NCBI RefSeq assembly: GCF_000724625.1
Contig: NZ_CP007139.1
Location: forward strand, 3,348,001 to 3,412,000
DNA: 64,000 nucleotides
DNA from: Fimbriimonas ginsengisoli Gsoil 348
GTDB taxonomy: Bacteria; Armatimonadota; Fimbriimonadia; Fimbriimonadales; Fimbriimonadaceae
Reading direction: 5' to 3'
The notes under the pieces are model-generated. The model did no database searches. It was not told the origin of the DNA and saw only the letters and a list, made by a program, of their open reading frames with translations. Of this stretch, positions 51,145-59,900 are shown in pieces; positions within the stretch are counted from its first letter, which is position 1, and each line of letters opens with the position of its first letter. A program made the position numbers and the translations under genes.

Positions 51145-52998
51145 ATGGCGTCGCCCGAGCTCCTGAACCGCTCCCTCCAAGCTTACGCCCGGAACGAGTT
51201 ACACGAGGCGCGTTTGCTCTGCCGCGAGCAACTCGCCGCCAATCCGAACGACGTCGAAGCCCACGTGTTGATGGGGGCTATTCGCGCGCGTCTTGGTAAC
51301 GTCGAAGGGGCGATCAAGGTTCTATATCGGGCGCTCGAGCTGAATCCAAACAGCGTAGAGGCCCTCGTATCGCTCTCCACCATCTCGTTCAACCTTCGGC
51401 AGTTCGAGGCCGCTCTAGCCCATGCCCAGGCGGCGGCGGAGTTGCAGCCGAAAGATCCCGCGGTTCTTCAGCATTTTGCCCGGCAACTGGAAGCCACCGG
51501 CCATCAACTGGAAGCGGCTTCGGTTCTCCAACGAATCGCCGAGCTGCAGCCCGACGACGTAGCCGTTCTCGAGCGTCTCGCCCACTGCTTGCGCGAGTCC
51601 CGGCGCGAAATCGATGCGCTTGCCGTGCTGCGCCGCATCGCGACACTTCGACCGGACGACCTTGCAGCGAGGCTGAAGCTTGGGCAGCTCGAGATGGCTC
51701 ATGGAAAGTTCGACGAGGCTCTGTCGAGTGGCCGGGAGGCGATTCGGATCGCCCCACAGAGCGCGACCGCCCATCTCCTGGTTGCCCTGGCGCTCGCCGA
51801 GAGCGAGCGCGGCGATGAAGCGGAGCCGTATTTGCTTCGGGCGGCGAAGCTTGACTCCAACGAACCGATGGCCCAGGCGGCGCTGGGCTTCTGGTTTCAG
51901 GAACGTGGCCGGTTCAACGAGGCAAAGGCCCGGTTGGAACGCGCGATCTCGTTGAATCCGAACCACGGTTTTGCTTATTACAATCTGTTCCGCGCTAAGA
52001 AAGCCGGCGGTTCCGACCGGCACACGCTTGCGAAGATGCGCGTGAAGGCGGATGACCCTGCGCTACCAATCCGCGACCGTAGCTATCTACACTACGCTCT
52101 CGGAAAGGCACACGAAGATTTGAACGAGTACGGCGAGGCGATTCGTCACTATGACGCGGGGAATCGACTCGCCTATGATCTTTGGCTTGCCGATCGGCCG
52201 TGGGATCGAGAGGCATACTCCGCCGGTTTTTCACGCACGATCGACGTGTTCTCCAGGGACTGTTTCGACGAGCTTCGTCCAACTTCGAATTCGTCGGAGC
52301 TTCCATTGATCATCGTCGGGATGATCCGGTCGGGCACCTCCTTGCTCGAGCAGATTCTGTCGAGCCACCCCGACATTGCCGGCGCAGGTGAGCTTCCGTA
52401 TTGGCATCAGCATGAGCCGGAAACGTTGGACCCGAATGGCCGACCTAGAGAGGATCTGTTGCCCGGTATCGCGGAGGGATACCTCCAAAAGCTCCGCTCA
52501 CTTGCGCCCGAAGCTCGAAGAGTAACCGACAAGTTGCCGCACAACTATGCGATGCTTGGCCTGATCCATACCGTGTTGCCAAACTGCCGGATCGTTCACA
52601 TGACCCGCAATCCGGCGGACAACTGCCTATCGGTTTACACCACCGCCTACCAGCGGCCGCCGGTCTTCGCGCACGACCGCTCGAACATCGTTTTCGCCTA
52701 TCGGGAGTACCAGCGCATCATGTCGCACTGGCGCCAGGTCCTGCCGCCCGACCGCTTCATCGAGATCGAATACGAGTCTCTGATCACCGACCGAGAGCCG
52801 GTCGTCCGACGCCTGCTGGAGTTCTGCGGTTTGCCTTGGGACGACGCCTGCCTCCAGCACGAATCGAACACCCGGGCGGTTCGAACACCATCTCTCTGGC
52901 AAGTCCGGCAACCGATCTACGGCACCTCGATCGAACGCTGGCGCCGCTTCGAAGATTGGATTCCCGAGTTCACGGCGCTCGTTGGAGAAGAGAGGTAG
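51145..52998 (+). CDS. tetratricopeptide-repeat sulfotransferase
   Basis: A 617-residue protein. The first about 360 residues are TPR units (for example NVEGAIKVLYRALELNPNSV), and the C-terminal about 230 are a PAPS-dependent sulfotransferase: the 5'-phosphosulfate loop LIIVGMIRSGTSLLEQILSS near residue 395, and the 3'-phosphate motif RIVHMTRNPADNCLSVY near 480. Proteins of this class often sulfate peptides or glycans. PAPS from cysD-cysNC, encoded 1.1 kb upstream, is the natural donor. There is no signal peptide, so it acts in the cytoplasm. It begins 13 bases after the upstream terminator. Confidence 0.93.
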   Translation: MASPELLNRSLQAYARNELHEARLLCREQLAANPNDVEAHVLMGAIRARLGNVEGAIKVLYRALELNPNSVEALVSLSTISFNLRQFEAALAHAQAAAELQPKDPAVLQHFARQLEATGHQLEAASVLQRIAELQPDDVAVLERLAHCLRESRREIDALAVLRRIATLRPDDLAARLKLGQLEMAHGKFDEALSSGREAIRIAPQSATAHLLVALALAESERGDEAEPYLLRAAKLDSNEPMAQAALGFWFQERGRFNEAKARLERAISLNPNHGFAYYNLFRAKKAGGSDRHTLAKMRVKADDPALPIRDRSYLHYALGKAHEDLNEYGEAIRHYDAGNRLAYDLWLADRPWDREAYSAGFSRTIDVFSRDCFDELRPTSNSSELPLIIVGMIRSGTSLLEQILSSHPDIAGAGELPYWHQHEPETLDPNGRPREDLLPGIAEGYLQKLRSLAPEARRVTDKLPHNYAMLGLIHTVLPNCRIVHMTRNPADNCLSVYTTAYQRPPVFAHDRSNIVFAYREYQRIMSHWRQVLPPDRFIEIEYESLITDREPVVRRLLEFCGLPWDDACLQHESNTRAVRTPSLWQVRQPIYGTSIERWRRFEDWIPEFTALVGEER

Positions 52999-53045
52999 GT
53001 TCTGCGACCGCCTTTTGGGTTCGGAGGAAGTTAACGCAAAGCGTT

Positions 53046-53154
53046 GTGTAGCCGCAGGTTGGCTCGTACCTGCGCGGAGCCTTTCGTTTTCTGACGAAGC
53101 GTGGTGGATCGTTTGAGCATTGTCGCGCAGGTACGAGCCAACCTGCGGCTACAC
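53046..53154. repeat. perfect 31-bp inverted repeat
   Basis: Arms 53046-53076 and 53124-53154 (gtgtagccgcaggttggctc, continuing gtacctgcgcg, and its exact complement) surround a 47-base loop that itself can form a short hairpin. It lies between the sulfotransferase stop and the tail-like operon and belongs to no gene. Confidence 0.85.
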
Positions 53155-53541
53155 GGCTGCGCCGTAGGGGATGGGGGCGACTCTTGTCCGGGATTGTGGG
53201 TCTTGCGCTCGCAGGCTCGCTGATGGAAAGCGGTGACAGGTCACCGCAGTCTATAGGGGTGTTGATCTCTTTGCGCACCGCCCTATGAGGTCGGAATGCG
53301 TGCTTCTTGGGTTCGTTTTCGGTCTGGCTAAGTTCAATTCTGGGTTCGTTCCGTGGTTTTTACTTTTCTGGCTGGAGCGTCTGGGGGGTTGGGATCGTCG
53401 GATGCGGGGAAGTATCCATTGTAGCTCGTAATAGTAAATATTAGTCTACTATATGGTGTCCTTGGCCAACCGCTTCTAACGAGCGACGGAAAGCCCAGCG
53501 GGAGGGGGTAGGGGACAAGACCGGCCTCCGAACCTCAAAGA

Positions 53542-53705
53542 GAATCCGTCCGCTAGCGAAGGGTTACCCGCCCTGGCGGGTTACCCTGGTACGGGCTACC
53601 CCAAGGGGGTTGCGTCCGGACGCAACCCCGTTGGGGTAGAAATCCCGCGCGTTCTCCCCCCAGGGTAGCTCGTGCCTCGCAACCCTTCGCTAGGGGGACG
53701 GAATC
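53542..53705. repeat. nested multi-branch palindromic element (possible structured RNA)
   Basis: An outer stem pairs ctagcgaagggtt (53553-53565) with its complement at 53681-53693, extended by ccgtcc/ggacgg. Inside are an acccgcc-ct-ggcgggt hairpin (53566-53581), a taccctgg/ccagggta stem (53582-53589 with 53660-53667), and a long hairpin whose 12-bp perfect arm pair is ggggttgcgtcc/ggacgcaacccc (53606-53629), flanked by ctacccca/tggggtag. All stems are compatible, giving one branched structure. Confidence 0.7.
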
Positions 53706-54007
53706 CCTTCGGGATAAGTGGAATCTTTTACATTGGAGCGGCGCAGATCGTCAGCGACGTCTAAAGGGTCTAACGCCGGATGAAGCGTAAGTGGGTCTTT
53801 TTGCCTAGCCATATCGTGTCAGCGAACGAAATTTTCGGTCGCGCACGGGCCTCGAAATTGTTCCATGGATAGCTTCAACGCCGATCCTTCTCAGATTCGA
53901 GCGGGCGGCGGGAATTCGCTCCATAAATACGCCGACCCTAAAAAGAGAGTTTCACCAGGCAAAGGAAGTTGCCATATGATGTCCGTGACTTGCGAAGAGG
54001 CAAGCAG

Positions 54008-54032
54008 AATTCCCAGGTTGAATCTGGGAATT
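54008..54032. promoter_or_regulatory. 9-bp dyad upstream of the tail-like operon
   Basis: aattcccag-gttgaat-ctgggaatt: perfect arms of 9 bp around a 7-base centre, 28 bases before the first gene. It could be an operator or an mRNA hairpin controlling the operon. Confidence 0.45.
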
Positions 54033-54060
54033 AGAGTACTAATTGCGGGGAGAGCGCAGG

Positions 54061-55005
54061 GTGAACTTTGTCGATGCAACGCTCATAAGGATTGCCGATC
54101 CTGCCACTCGGGCGGCCGTCTTCGACCAGGCGGCGCTCGAGCAGATGGCACAAGCCGCCTACGACGCGGATGCTCTCGCTCTCCAAGGACCGTACACCGC
54201 GATCTTCGACCAGGTGACCCTGGGGATGTCGATCAGCACGGTCGGAATTCTCGAAGGGACGATCCGCAACCAGAGCGGAGGAATGGCAACGGACATTCAC
54301 CTCCAGGTCGCCGGCCTCGGGCCGCTACTTCCCGCCCGGGTCGATGCGCTTTGGAAAGGAAGCGTGGTTGCTCGAACGATGCCCTCCGATGGGCACATCA
54401 CGACCGTCAAGGTCCGCTTCTCGGTCGACGACATCGACGCGGAGATCGTCAAAGATCTCGGCGCGTTGCCGCCCGACCCGGCCGACCTGGAAACGGAGCG
54501 CCGGACTCGTTTGATCGCCGAGATGCGGGGGGCGATGGCCCAGCCGGCACTCCTCACGGACGCTGCGTTCGACAACTGGCTTAGCAGTATCGGAGCCTCG
54601 TCGGTGAGCGACCTTGTGGCCCACGGAAAGGGATCGATCCTCCCGAGCGTGTTGCAGCTTCAGTTTTCGGCGCCGCCGGATGTGGCGGCAAGCCCGCGGC
54701 AGTTGCCGGTCGCCGCCGCCATCCTGATCCGCGACATCGGCTTTTCCGTCGCGGAGCTCTTGATGCAGAGCAAGATGCTGCGCGAACAGCTTTCCGACCG
54801 CGGAATCGACGTTCCAAAGGACCGCTCGCTTCCTGCAAAGAATCCGTTTCTCGTCGTCTGGATCGTCCCGATCACCGTCTTCGACGACCCATCGTGGCCG
54901 GGCGCGGGCGGCAACCAGGATGCTCTCCGGGCCGATCGCCGTCAAAAAGCCGGCGCTTGGCTCGGGCCCGAAGGGATCGCTATCGCGGGGGTCAGCGTCG
55001 CATGA
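54061..55005 (+). CDS. first gene of the tail-like operon, unknown function
   Basis: A 314-residue protein. I start at the GTG at 54061 (MNFVDATLIRIADPATR) with ggagag upstream; a TTG six codons earlier is also open. It has a mixed helical and strand layout: helices at about 15-40, strands around YTAIFDQVTLGMSISTVG and TTVKVRFSVDDI, and a conserved-looking IRDIGFSVAELLMQSKMLRE near residue 225. No family recognised. Its position before the sheath gene is where phage clusters place tail-terminator or connector genes, but a regulator, chaperone or effector would fit too. Confidence 0.7.
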   Translation: MNFVDATLIRIADPATRAAVFDQAALEQMAQAAYDADALALQGPYTAIFDQVTLGMSISTVGILEGTIRNQSGGMATDIHLQVAGLGPLLPARVDALWKGSVVARTMPSDGHITTVKVRFSVDDIDAEIVKDLGALPPDPADLETERRTRLIAEMRGAMAQPALLTDAAFDNWLSSIGASSVSDLVAHGKGSILPSVLQLQFSAPPDVAASPRQLPVAAAILIRDIGFSVAELLMQSKMLREQLSDRGIDVPKDRSLPAKNPFLVVWIVPITVFDDPSWPGAGGNQDALRADRRQKAGAWLGPEGIAIAGVSVA

Positions 55006-55076
55006 CCTCGTTCCAACTCTCCATTTCCGGCGGGGCGTCCGTCCCCTTCGGCCTCACAGAACCTTAGGAAAGAACC

Positions 55077-56261
55077 ATGGCAGTACCCGTAGCCTATCCG
55101 TTCGTCGAGGTGTTCATCACCCCGCCGCCAACCCCCATCGCCCAACGCTCGCCCGGTGTCATCGCGATCGTGGGCAAAACTCCCGCCGGAGCCGATGGCG
55201 GACTCACCCCCGCAAACGTTCCGGTCGAGATCGTCACGATGGACGACGCAGTGACCAGCTTCGCAAAGAAGAACCCGGACGGCTCGGTAGCGGCGACGAC
55301 CTTGTACAACTCGATCGCACTGGCGTTCCTCCAGGATCCCAAGCCGTCGAAGATTTACGGTGTCCGTGTCGCCGCCGATAATTATGCGGCGGCATTGGCC
55401 TCGTTGGAAGGGGTGGGGGACGTTACGTTCGTTTCTCTTGCCAACGATGCCACGCTCGGAGCCCCAGCCGCTGGAGCCACGCCCCCAACTGGCCTGCAGG
55501 CGCTCAAGGCGCACGTGGAGTCGATGTCCAGCCAAGGGGCTAAGCGAATCGGCGTCGCGATGGTCAACCCCGCCACCGCCAAGAGTCCTACTTACGCGGC
55601 CGACGTGATCGCGGCGCTCACCGCCCCGAATACGCTCAAGAGCGACGTCAGCCGGATGATCATGGTCGCCGCTCGCGGGGCTACCGGCGATGTCGCGACG
55701 GCCGCGATGGCCGCCATCGCGGGCTTTTCGCCGCAGACGTCCATCGTGCTCAAGAAGATCCGAGGGATCTCTATCCCGAATGAGCAGCGGTTCTCGCCGA
55801 GCGAGATCATCGCCTTGTCCAACGCGAACATCATCCCGATCATCCACCCCGCGCTTATCGTCGGCGAGAGCCTACATTTTGGGGAGGGACGTCTCTTCAC
55901 CACCGATGCCAGTCTCCTCTTCGTCGACCTCGTGCGCGTGATCGACGACGTCGATTTCAAGCTCCAAGCCGGCTTGGTCGGCATGATCGGAGACTCGAGG
56001 ATCACCAAGGCCGGCCTCACGCAGGTCAAGGCGCGTATCACGGCGATTCTCGATCCGCTGGTCGGATCGGCGGAGTTGGACGACTACCACGTCGAGATTC
56101 CGATTCTGAACATGCTTCAGATCCCCGAATCCGCCCGCACCGCGGCGGAAGAGCTGCAGATTTCCGATGCGCGCGCCAACCGTGTGATCGACGTCTACGT
56201 GACGATCGTTTACGGCCCGGCGATCCACCGGCTCCGAGTCAACCTCGCGGTGAAGTTCTAA
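55077..56261 (+). CDS. contractile sheath-like protein
   Basis: A 394-residue protein. The N-terminus (VAYPFVEVFITPPPTPIAQR followed by SPGVIAIVGKTPAGA) and the C-terminal NRVIDVYVTIVYGPAIHRLR plus VNLAVKF resemble divergent phage-tail-sheath proteins, in which terminal strands interlock between subunits; the middle is an alpha/beta domain. It is the sheath that contracts around the tube. At 394 residues it is shorter than T4-like sheath, as in simpler contractile systems. Its place directly before a tube-like gene supports the call. A good ribosome-binding site (aggaaag) precedes the ATG. Assignment is by pattern and position, not a search. Confidence 0.78.
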   Translation: MAVPVAYPFVEVFITPPPTPIAQRSPGVIAIVGKTPAGADGGLTPANVPVEIVTMDDAVTSFAKKNPDGSVAATTLYNSIALAFLQDPKPSKIYGVRVAADNYAAALASLEGVGDVTFVSLANDATLGAPAAGATPPTGLQALKAHVESMSSQGAKRIGVAMVNPATAKSPTYAADVIAALTAPNTLKSDVSRMIMVAARGATGDVATAAMAAIAGFSPQTSIVLKKIRGISIPNEQRFSPSEIIALSNANIIPIIHPALIVGESLHFGEGRLFTTDASLLFVDLVRVIDDVDFKLQAGLVGMIGDSRITKAGLTQVKARITAILDPLVGSAELDDYHVEIPILNMLQIPESARTAAEELQISDARANRVIDVYVTIVYGPAIHRLRVNLAVKF

Positions 56262-56289
56262 CCGCCCCGAATTCTAAGGAGGAAATGTC

Positions 56290-56727
56290 ATGCGCGAATG
56301 GAATACCCGCCTTTCAGTTTCGTTCACCGTGGATGGCGGATCACCCACCCTCATCTCACCCATCGACTCGTTCAGCCCTAGCTTTGCGCTGAATGCAGAA
56401 CCGCTTCATTCGATCGAAGCCACCCATATCGGAGTCATCTACTCACCCGACTCGATGACGTTCTCCCTTACCGTCAAGGCGTTGGGAGACGTCGCCGGAC
56501 AGTTAACGGCTTTGGCAATGAACGGAACGCCGTTCGACATTATTTTGCAGGAATCGACCGGCGACGACTGGTCGTTCCACAGCATCTTGATGTCGAGCTG
56601 CGTCATCACGAGCGCCGCGCCCACGAACGCATCGATCTCAGGCGCTCCCTCCGCCACTTTCTCCGGATTCGCTCTGAAGAGCACGTCCGACGGCAAAGCG
56701 GCTAGTTCCACCGCATCGGTGCCGTAA
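56290..56727 (+). CDS. tail-tube-like protein
   Basis: A 145-residue beta-rich protein, start ATG at 56290 with a strong aaggagg ribosome-binding site. The alternation of strands (LSVSFTVDGGSPTLISPIDS, MTFSLTVKALGDVAG, SFHSILMSSCVIT) and the length match the small tube proteins that stack as hexamer rings inside the sheath. It follows the sheath by 28 bases and overlaps the next gene by one base (TAATG). The position after the sheath is the main support; the sequence itself is divergent. Confidence 0.65.
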   Translation: MREWNTRLSVSFTVDGGSPTLISPIDSFSPSFALNAEPLHSIEATHIGVIYSPDSMTFSLTVKALGDVAGQLTALAMNGTPFDIILQESTGDDWSFHSILMSSCVITSAAPTNASISGAPSATFSGFALKSTSDGKAASSTASVP

Positions 56728-56987
56728 TGCCAGGGGATGGAGGGAACGGAGCCGCGAGAGTCACCCGGACGGGCATCGCTCTGGTGCACGAAGGGGAGAT
56801 CGTTCTTCCCGCCGCAGGCAGCGAGGTTCAAGCTGCCCAGGTCGGAGACGACATCCGCAGCACGATCCACTACTACTTCCCGGTCGAGATAGAAGTCGTT
56901 TCCGGCGGCAAGGCGATCGATCCTCAAGAGATCGCCGACCTCGCCCTCGAGCGTTTGGCCCGGAGCATCCGCGCCAATCAGATCTAA
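56727..56987 (+). CDS. 86-residue protein resembling the C-terminal tail of tape-measure proteins
   Basis: The short chain contains T-G-I-A-L-V-H-E-G-E-I-V-L-P (residues 15-28), a stretch like the V-G-E-x-G-P-E-x-V-x-P motif close to the end of many phage tape-measure proteins, followed by a strand (YYFPVEIEVVSGG) and a helix (DPQEIADLALERLARSIRAN) that fit the same C-terminal end. It is made separately here rather than joined to a long coiled coil. The start overlaps the tube stop by one base. It sits exactly in the tape-measure slot. Role is inferred; I do not know the family name. Confidence 0.6.
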   Translation: MPGDGGNGAARVTRTGIALVHEGEIVLPAAGSEVQAAQVGDDIRSTIHYYFPVEIEVVSGGKAIDPQEIADLALERLARSIRANQI

Positions 56988-56988
56988 G

Positions 56989-59900
56989 ATGCCCGTCTCC
57001 GTCAGCGTACCGACCAAGATCCGGATCGACCGGACGGCCCTCGCCGACCACCCCGAGTGGATCGAAGAGGCCGTCTCGGCCGCGGTCGGTCGGGCGATGG
57101 CGAACAGCCGGCGATCGGTCCTCGACGCTCGGGGCGGTTACCTGGGGGTGTCCCTTCATGCCCCTAACTTTTCTTGGCGCGGGATCGATGTCGCCGAACG
57201 AGATCGAATTCGGCTTGAAGAGGCGATCGCCCGCATCGTCAAAGATGCCGCCGCCGTAAACGGCCTGCTCGATGGTCCTGGGCCAAATGTGCCTCCGGTC
57301 CTTCCGCCCGACCCTTCCGAGCCATTCGATTCCCTCCGGGCGTTCCCTATCGCTGGGGTCTACACCCTCGACAGTTACGACGGTGGCACCGAAGACGTCC
57401 AGGTCGTCGACGAGAAGCATCCGCTCCTCTACGATTACGTGCCCGTCGTCAACGTCTTCTTGGAGCCGATGACCGAGGAGGTTCGGTTCGCCCTCACGAG
57501 TGTTTCGTACGATGCGAGCCCCGAGCACCCGCTAGGAGTCATCTACCGGTTCGTTAAGGGCGGGGGCATTCGGTGGCATGTTCTCATCACCGACGGATAT
57601 ATCGACAGCGACGATCCGGAAAGCCCGGCAATGGCTCACCTTGTCGGCGCTTTCGAATTTGAGGGATTTACCCGCTTCGATTTTATGGGCGAAAACGCCT
57701 CGCCGATGTTCAAGAAGGTCTTCTACGCGCCGCCGCCGGGACCGGGAACCGCCGAGGTCATCGACGTCCCCGCGGACGACGAGGGGCGGAAGAAGAAATA
57801 CAAGGAGCTGATGGGCAGCGGACTGGAGGATAACCTCCGTCGCCATTCGCGAAAGCCGATCAGCATGACGACGACCAAGTTTCAGGAGAAGATCGGCAAG
57901 CGCGTCGACGACGAAATCGACCTCGCGCTGAAAAACGTACAGACGAATGTCACCAAAGCGGTAAAGGTGACCCTCGGCAGTTCCGAGGTCTTCGTCTGGA
58001 TGACGAAGGACGACGAGCAGTTCCTACAGTGGAATGGCCGCGCGACTCTTACCGCCCTCGACACCGTCGTAAAACGGCCGAAGCCTCCCAAGAAAAAGGG
58101 TGAAGGGTCCGGCAGCGGAGGTAACGAAGGCGGCTCATCATCTGGTGGGGAAGGGCAGACCGGCGGCGCCAAAGGGGGGACCGGCGGTGGCGGGACCGGA
58201 GGAGGCTGCGGCTGTGCGGCGGACGACCAGCCTCGCGATCCTTGGAAGGAGATCTTCGGCGAGGACGGACCTTCGATGGAGTGCCGATCGCTTCGGGGCG
58301 AACCGGCGCTGGAAGAGATCGGCGATGCGGGCGAGCTGCTCGGCAATCAGATCAAGGCGATCGCCCAGAAGCTCGGCATTTCCGAGTGCGTTTATGCAGG
58401 TCAATTCTGCTACCAGGCCGCGAGTCAGCTTAACGACAAGGCGATCGCGACCCAAAGCATGGCCGAGTCTTCGTCCGGAGACAACAAGGCGGCCGACGGT
58501 AAGAGCGGGAACCTCGGCTCCGTCAGCTTCGCCCCCGGGTCGTCGGCCGTTATCGACACTATCCGCGACTTGGCGGGCGCGGTCCCGCTTATCTCGCAGC
58601 TCATGGCCACCGCGGTCGATGTGTTCTGCAGCGACACCTTCCGCTGTACCATCCACGGCTCGCTTCGCGGCAACGGCCAGTCTTGGTCGCTGAAGTTCCT
58701 CTCCGATGTTGGCTCGAAGCTGAACGAGGCGGTCGGCAACCTCTTCATCGGCGCTTGCCGGTCGATGCTCCTGCAACTCTTGGCGACTTCTCTAGACCAA
58801 ATCAACAAACGGCTGAACGCCATCGACCGATACGCGCCGCTGTTCGAAAAGTGGATCTTGCCGCAGATTACGGATCTCGCGGAGCTCGACGAGCTTCATA
58901 CCCGGCTGAGAAATTACGGCTACGGAAAGAAGGCGCAAGAGATTTCCGGCGGCATCCTAGTTGCTTCCGCCGCCGGATGGGACGCGGCGGCGAGCAGGCT
59001 CGTTTCGTCGCTCATCGGCGGCGCCGTGGTCCGCTCGGTGGGTGAGGCGTATGAGATCGTGCAGGACGGCGGTGTCGACAAGATCCGGGGTTCGACCGGG
59101 GTGCTGTGGACGATCGACGATCTCGAACAGGCGATCGCCTTGCGGCGCGGCCTCGCGGAAGGGATCGATCCGTTGGTGAAGCAGATCACGGACACCCCCG
59201 ATGCGGTCAAGCGGTTCAAAGGGACCGATTCGATCCGGCGGGAGCTGGAAACGCTCCTCAAGGAAATGGTGAGCAACAACGAGGAAATGCGCGGCAAAGC
59301 CGACCGCGACCCGATGTTCGCCTTCAAGGCAAGCAGCATCAGCGAAGACATTCCTCAAGCCACCGTGCGCGGCGGGAAATACTCGCTCCAAGGGATCCAC
59401 CGGGTGGCGCATGAGCAGATCTACGACGCCTTTCTCTACGACAGCTTTTACGCGACCGGGCTGGACTATCTCTTCGACACGGAAGAAGGGAAGGCCGCGA
59501 TTATCGGGTTTGGGATCTTGGCCGGCTTCGTGTTGCTCTGCGTCCTCGTGCCGGGCGGTGCGTTCATCGCGTTCGTGGCGGGCGGCGCGCTCGCGGTGCA
59601 CGAAGTTTCCAAGGCGTACGAGAAGAAGCGGCTTTACGGCGCTCTCATCAACCCCGACCTCGTCCTATCGCACGCCGAAGTCGAGGTGGGCCTGTTCGTC
59701 GCCTGGTTCGGGCTGGTCCTCTCGCTGATTCCCGAAGCCGGAACGGCCGCCAAAGGGTTGGTCTCCGGGGGGCGGGCCGTGCTGAAGGGAGAGGCTAAAG
59801 CGATCGGCAAGATGGCGGCGAAGGCGGTCGGCACGCGGGTTGCAAAGGAACTGGCCGAGTACGCCGTCAAGGATCTTCTCGAAGCGTTCGTAAAGGAGCT

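Larger units (their letters stand above)
52999..54060. other. about 1.06 kb without a supported gene, in front of the tail-like operon
   Basis: I see no gene that I can support here. Content in order: a perfect 31-bp inverted repeat (53046-53154), an AT-rich patch with a short tagta/tacta dyad at 53429-53454 that stands out from the GC-rich surroundings, a nested palindromic element (53542-53705), and a 9-bp dyad (54008-54032) just before the first tail-like gene. A frame from 53865 is open but runs in the wrong phase through the next gene. Confidence 0.6.

Noticed and set aside
52970-53278. 102-codon minus-strand frame
   Set aside because: Made largely of the inverted-repeat sequence and antisense to the sulfotransferase end; no RBS or domain.
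53865-54584. 239-codon plus-strand frame starting before the tail-like operon
   Set aside because: Overlaps the 54061 gene in another phase, has Arg/Gly-rich composition and no RBS; shadow frame.
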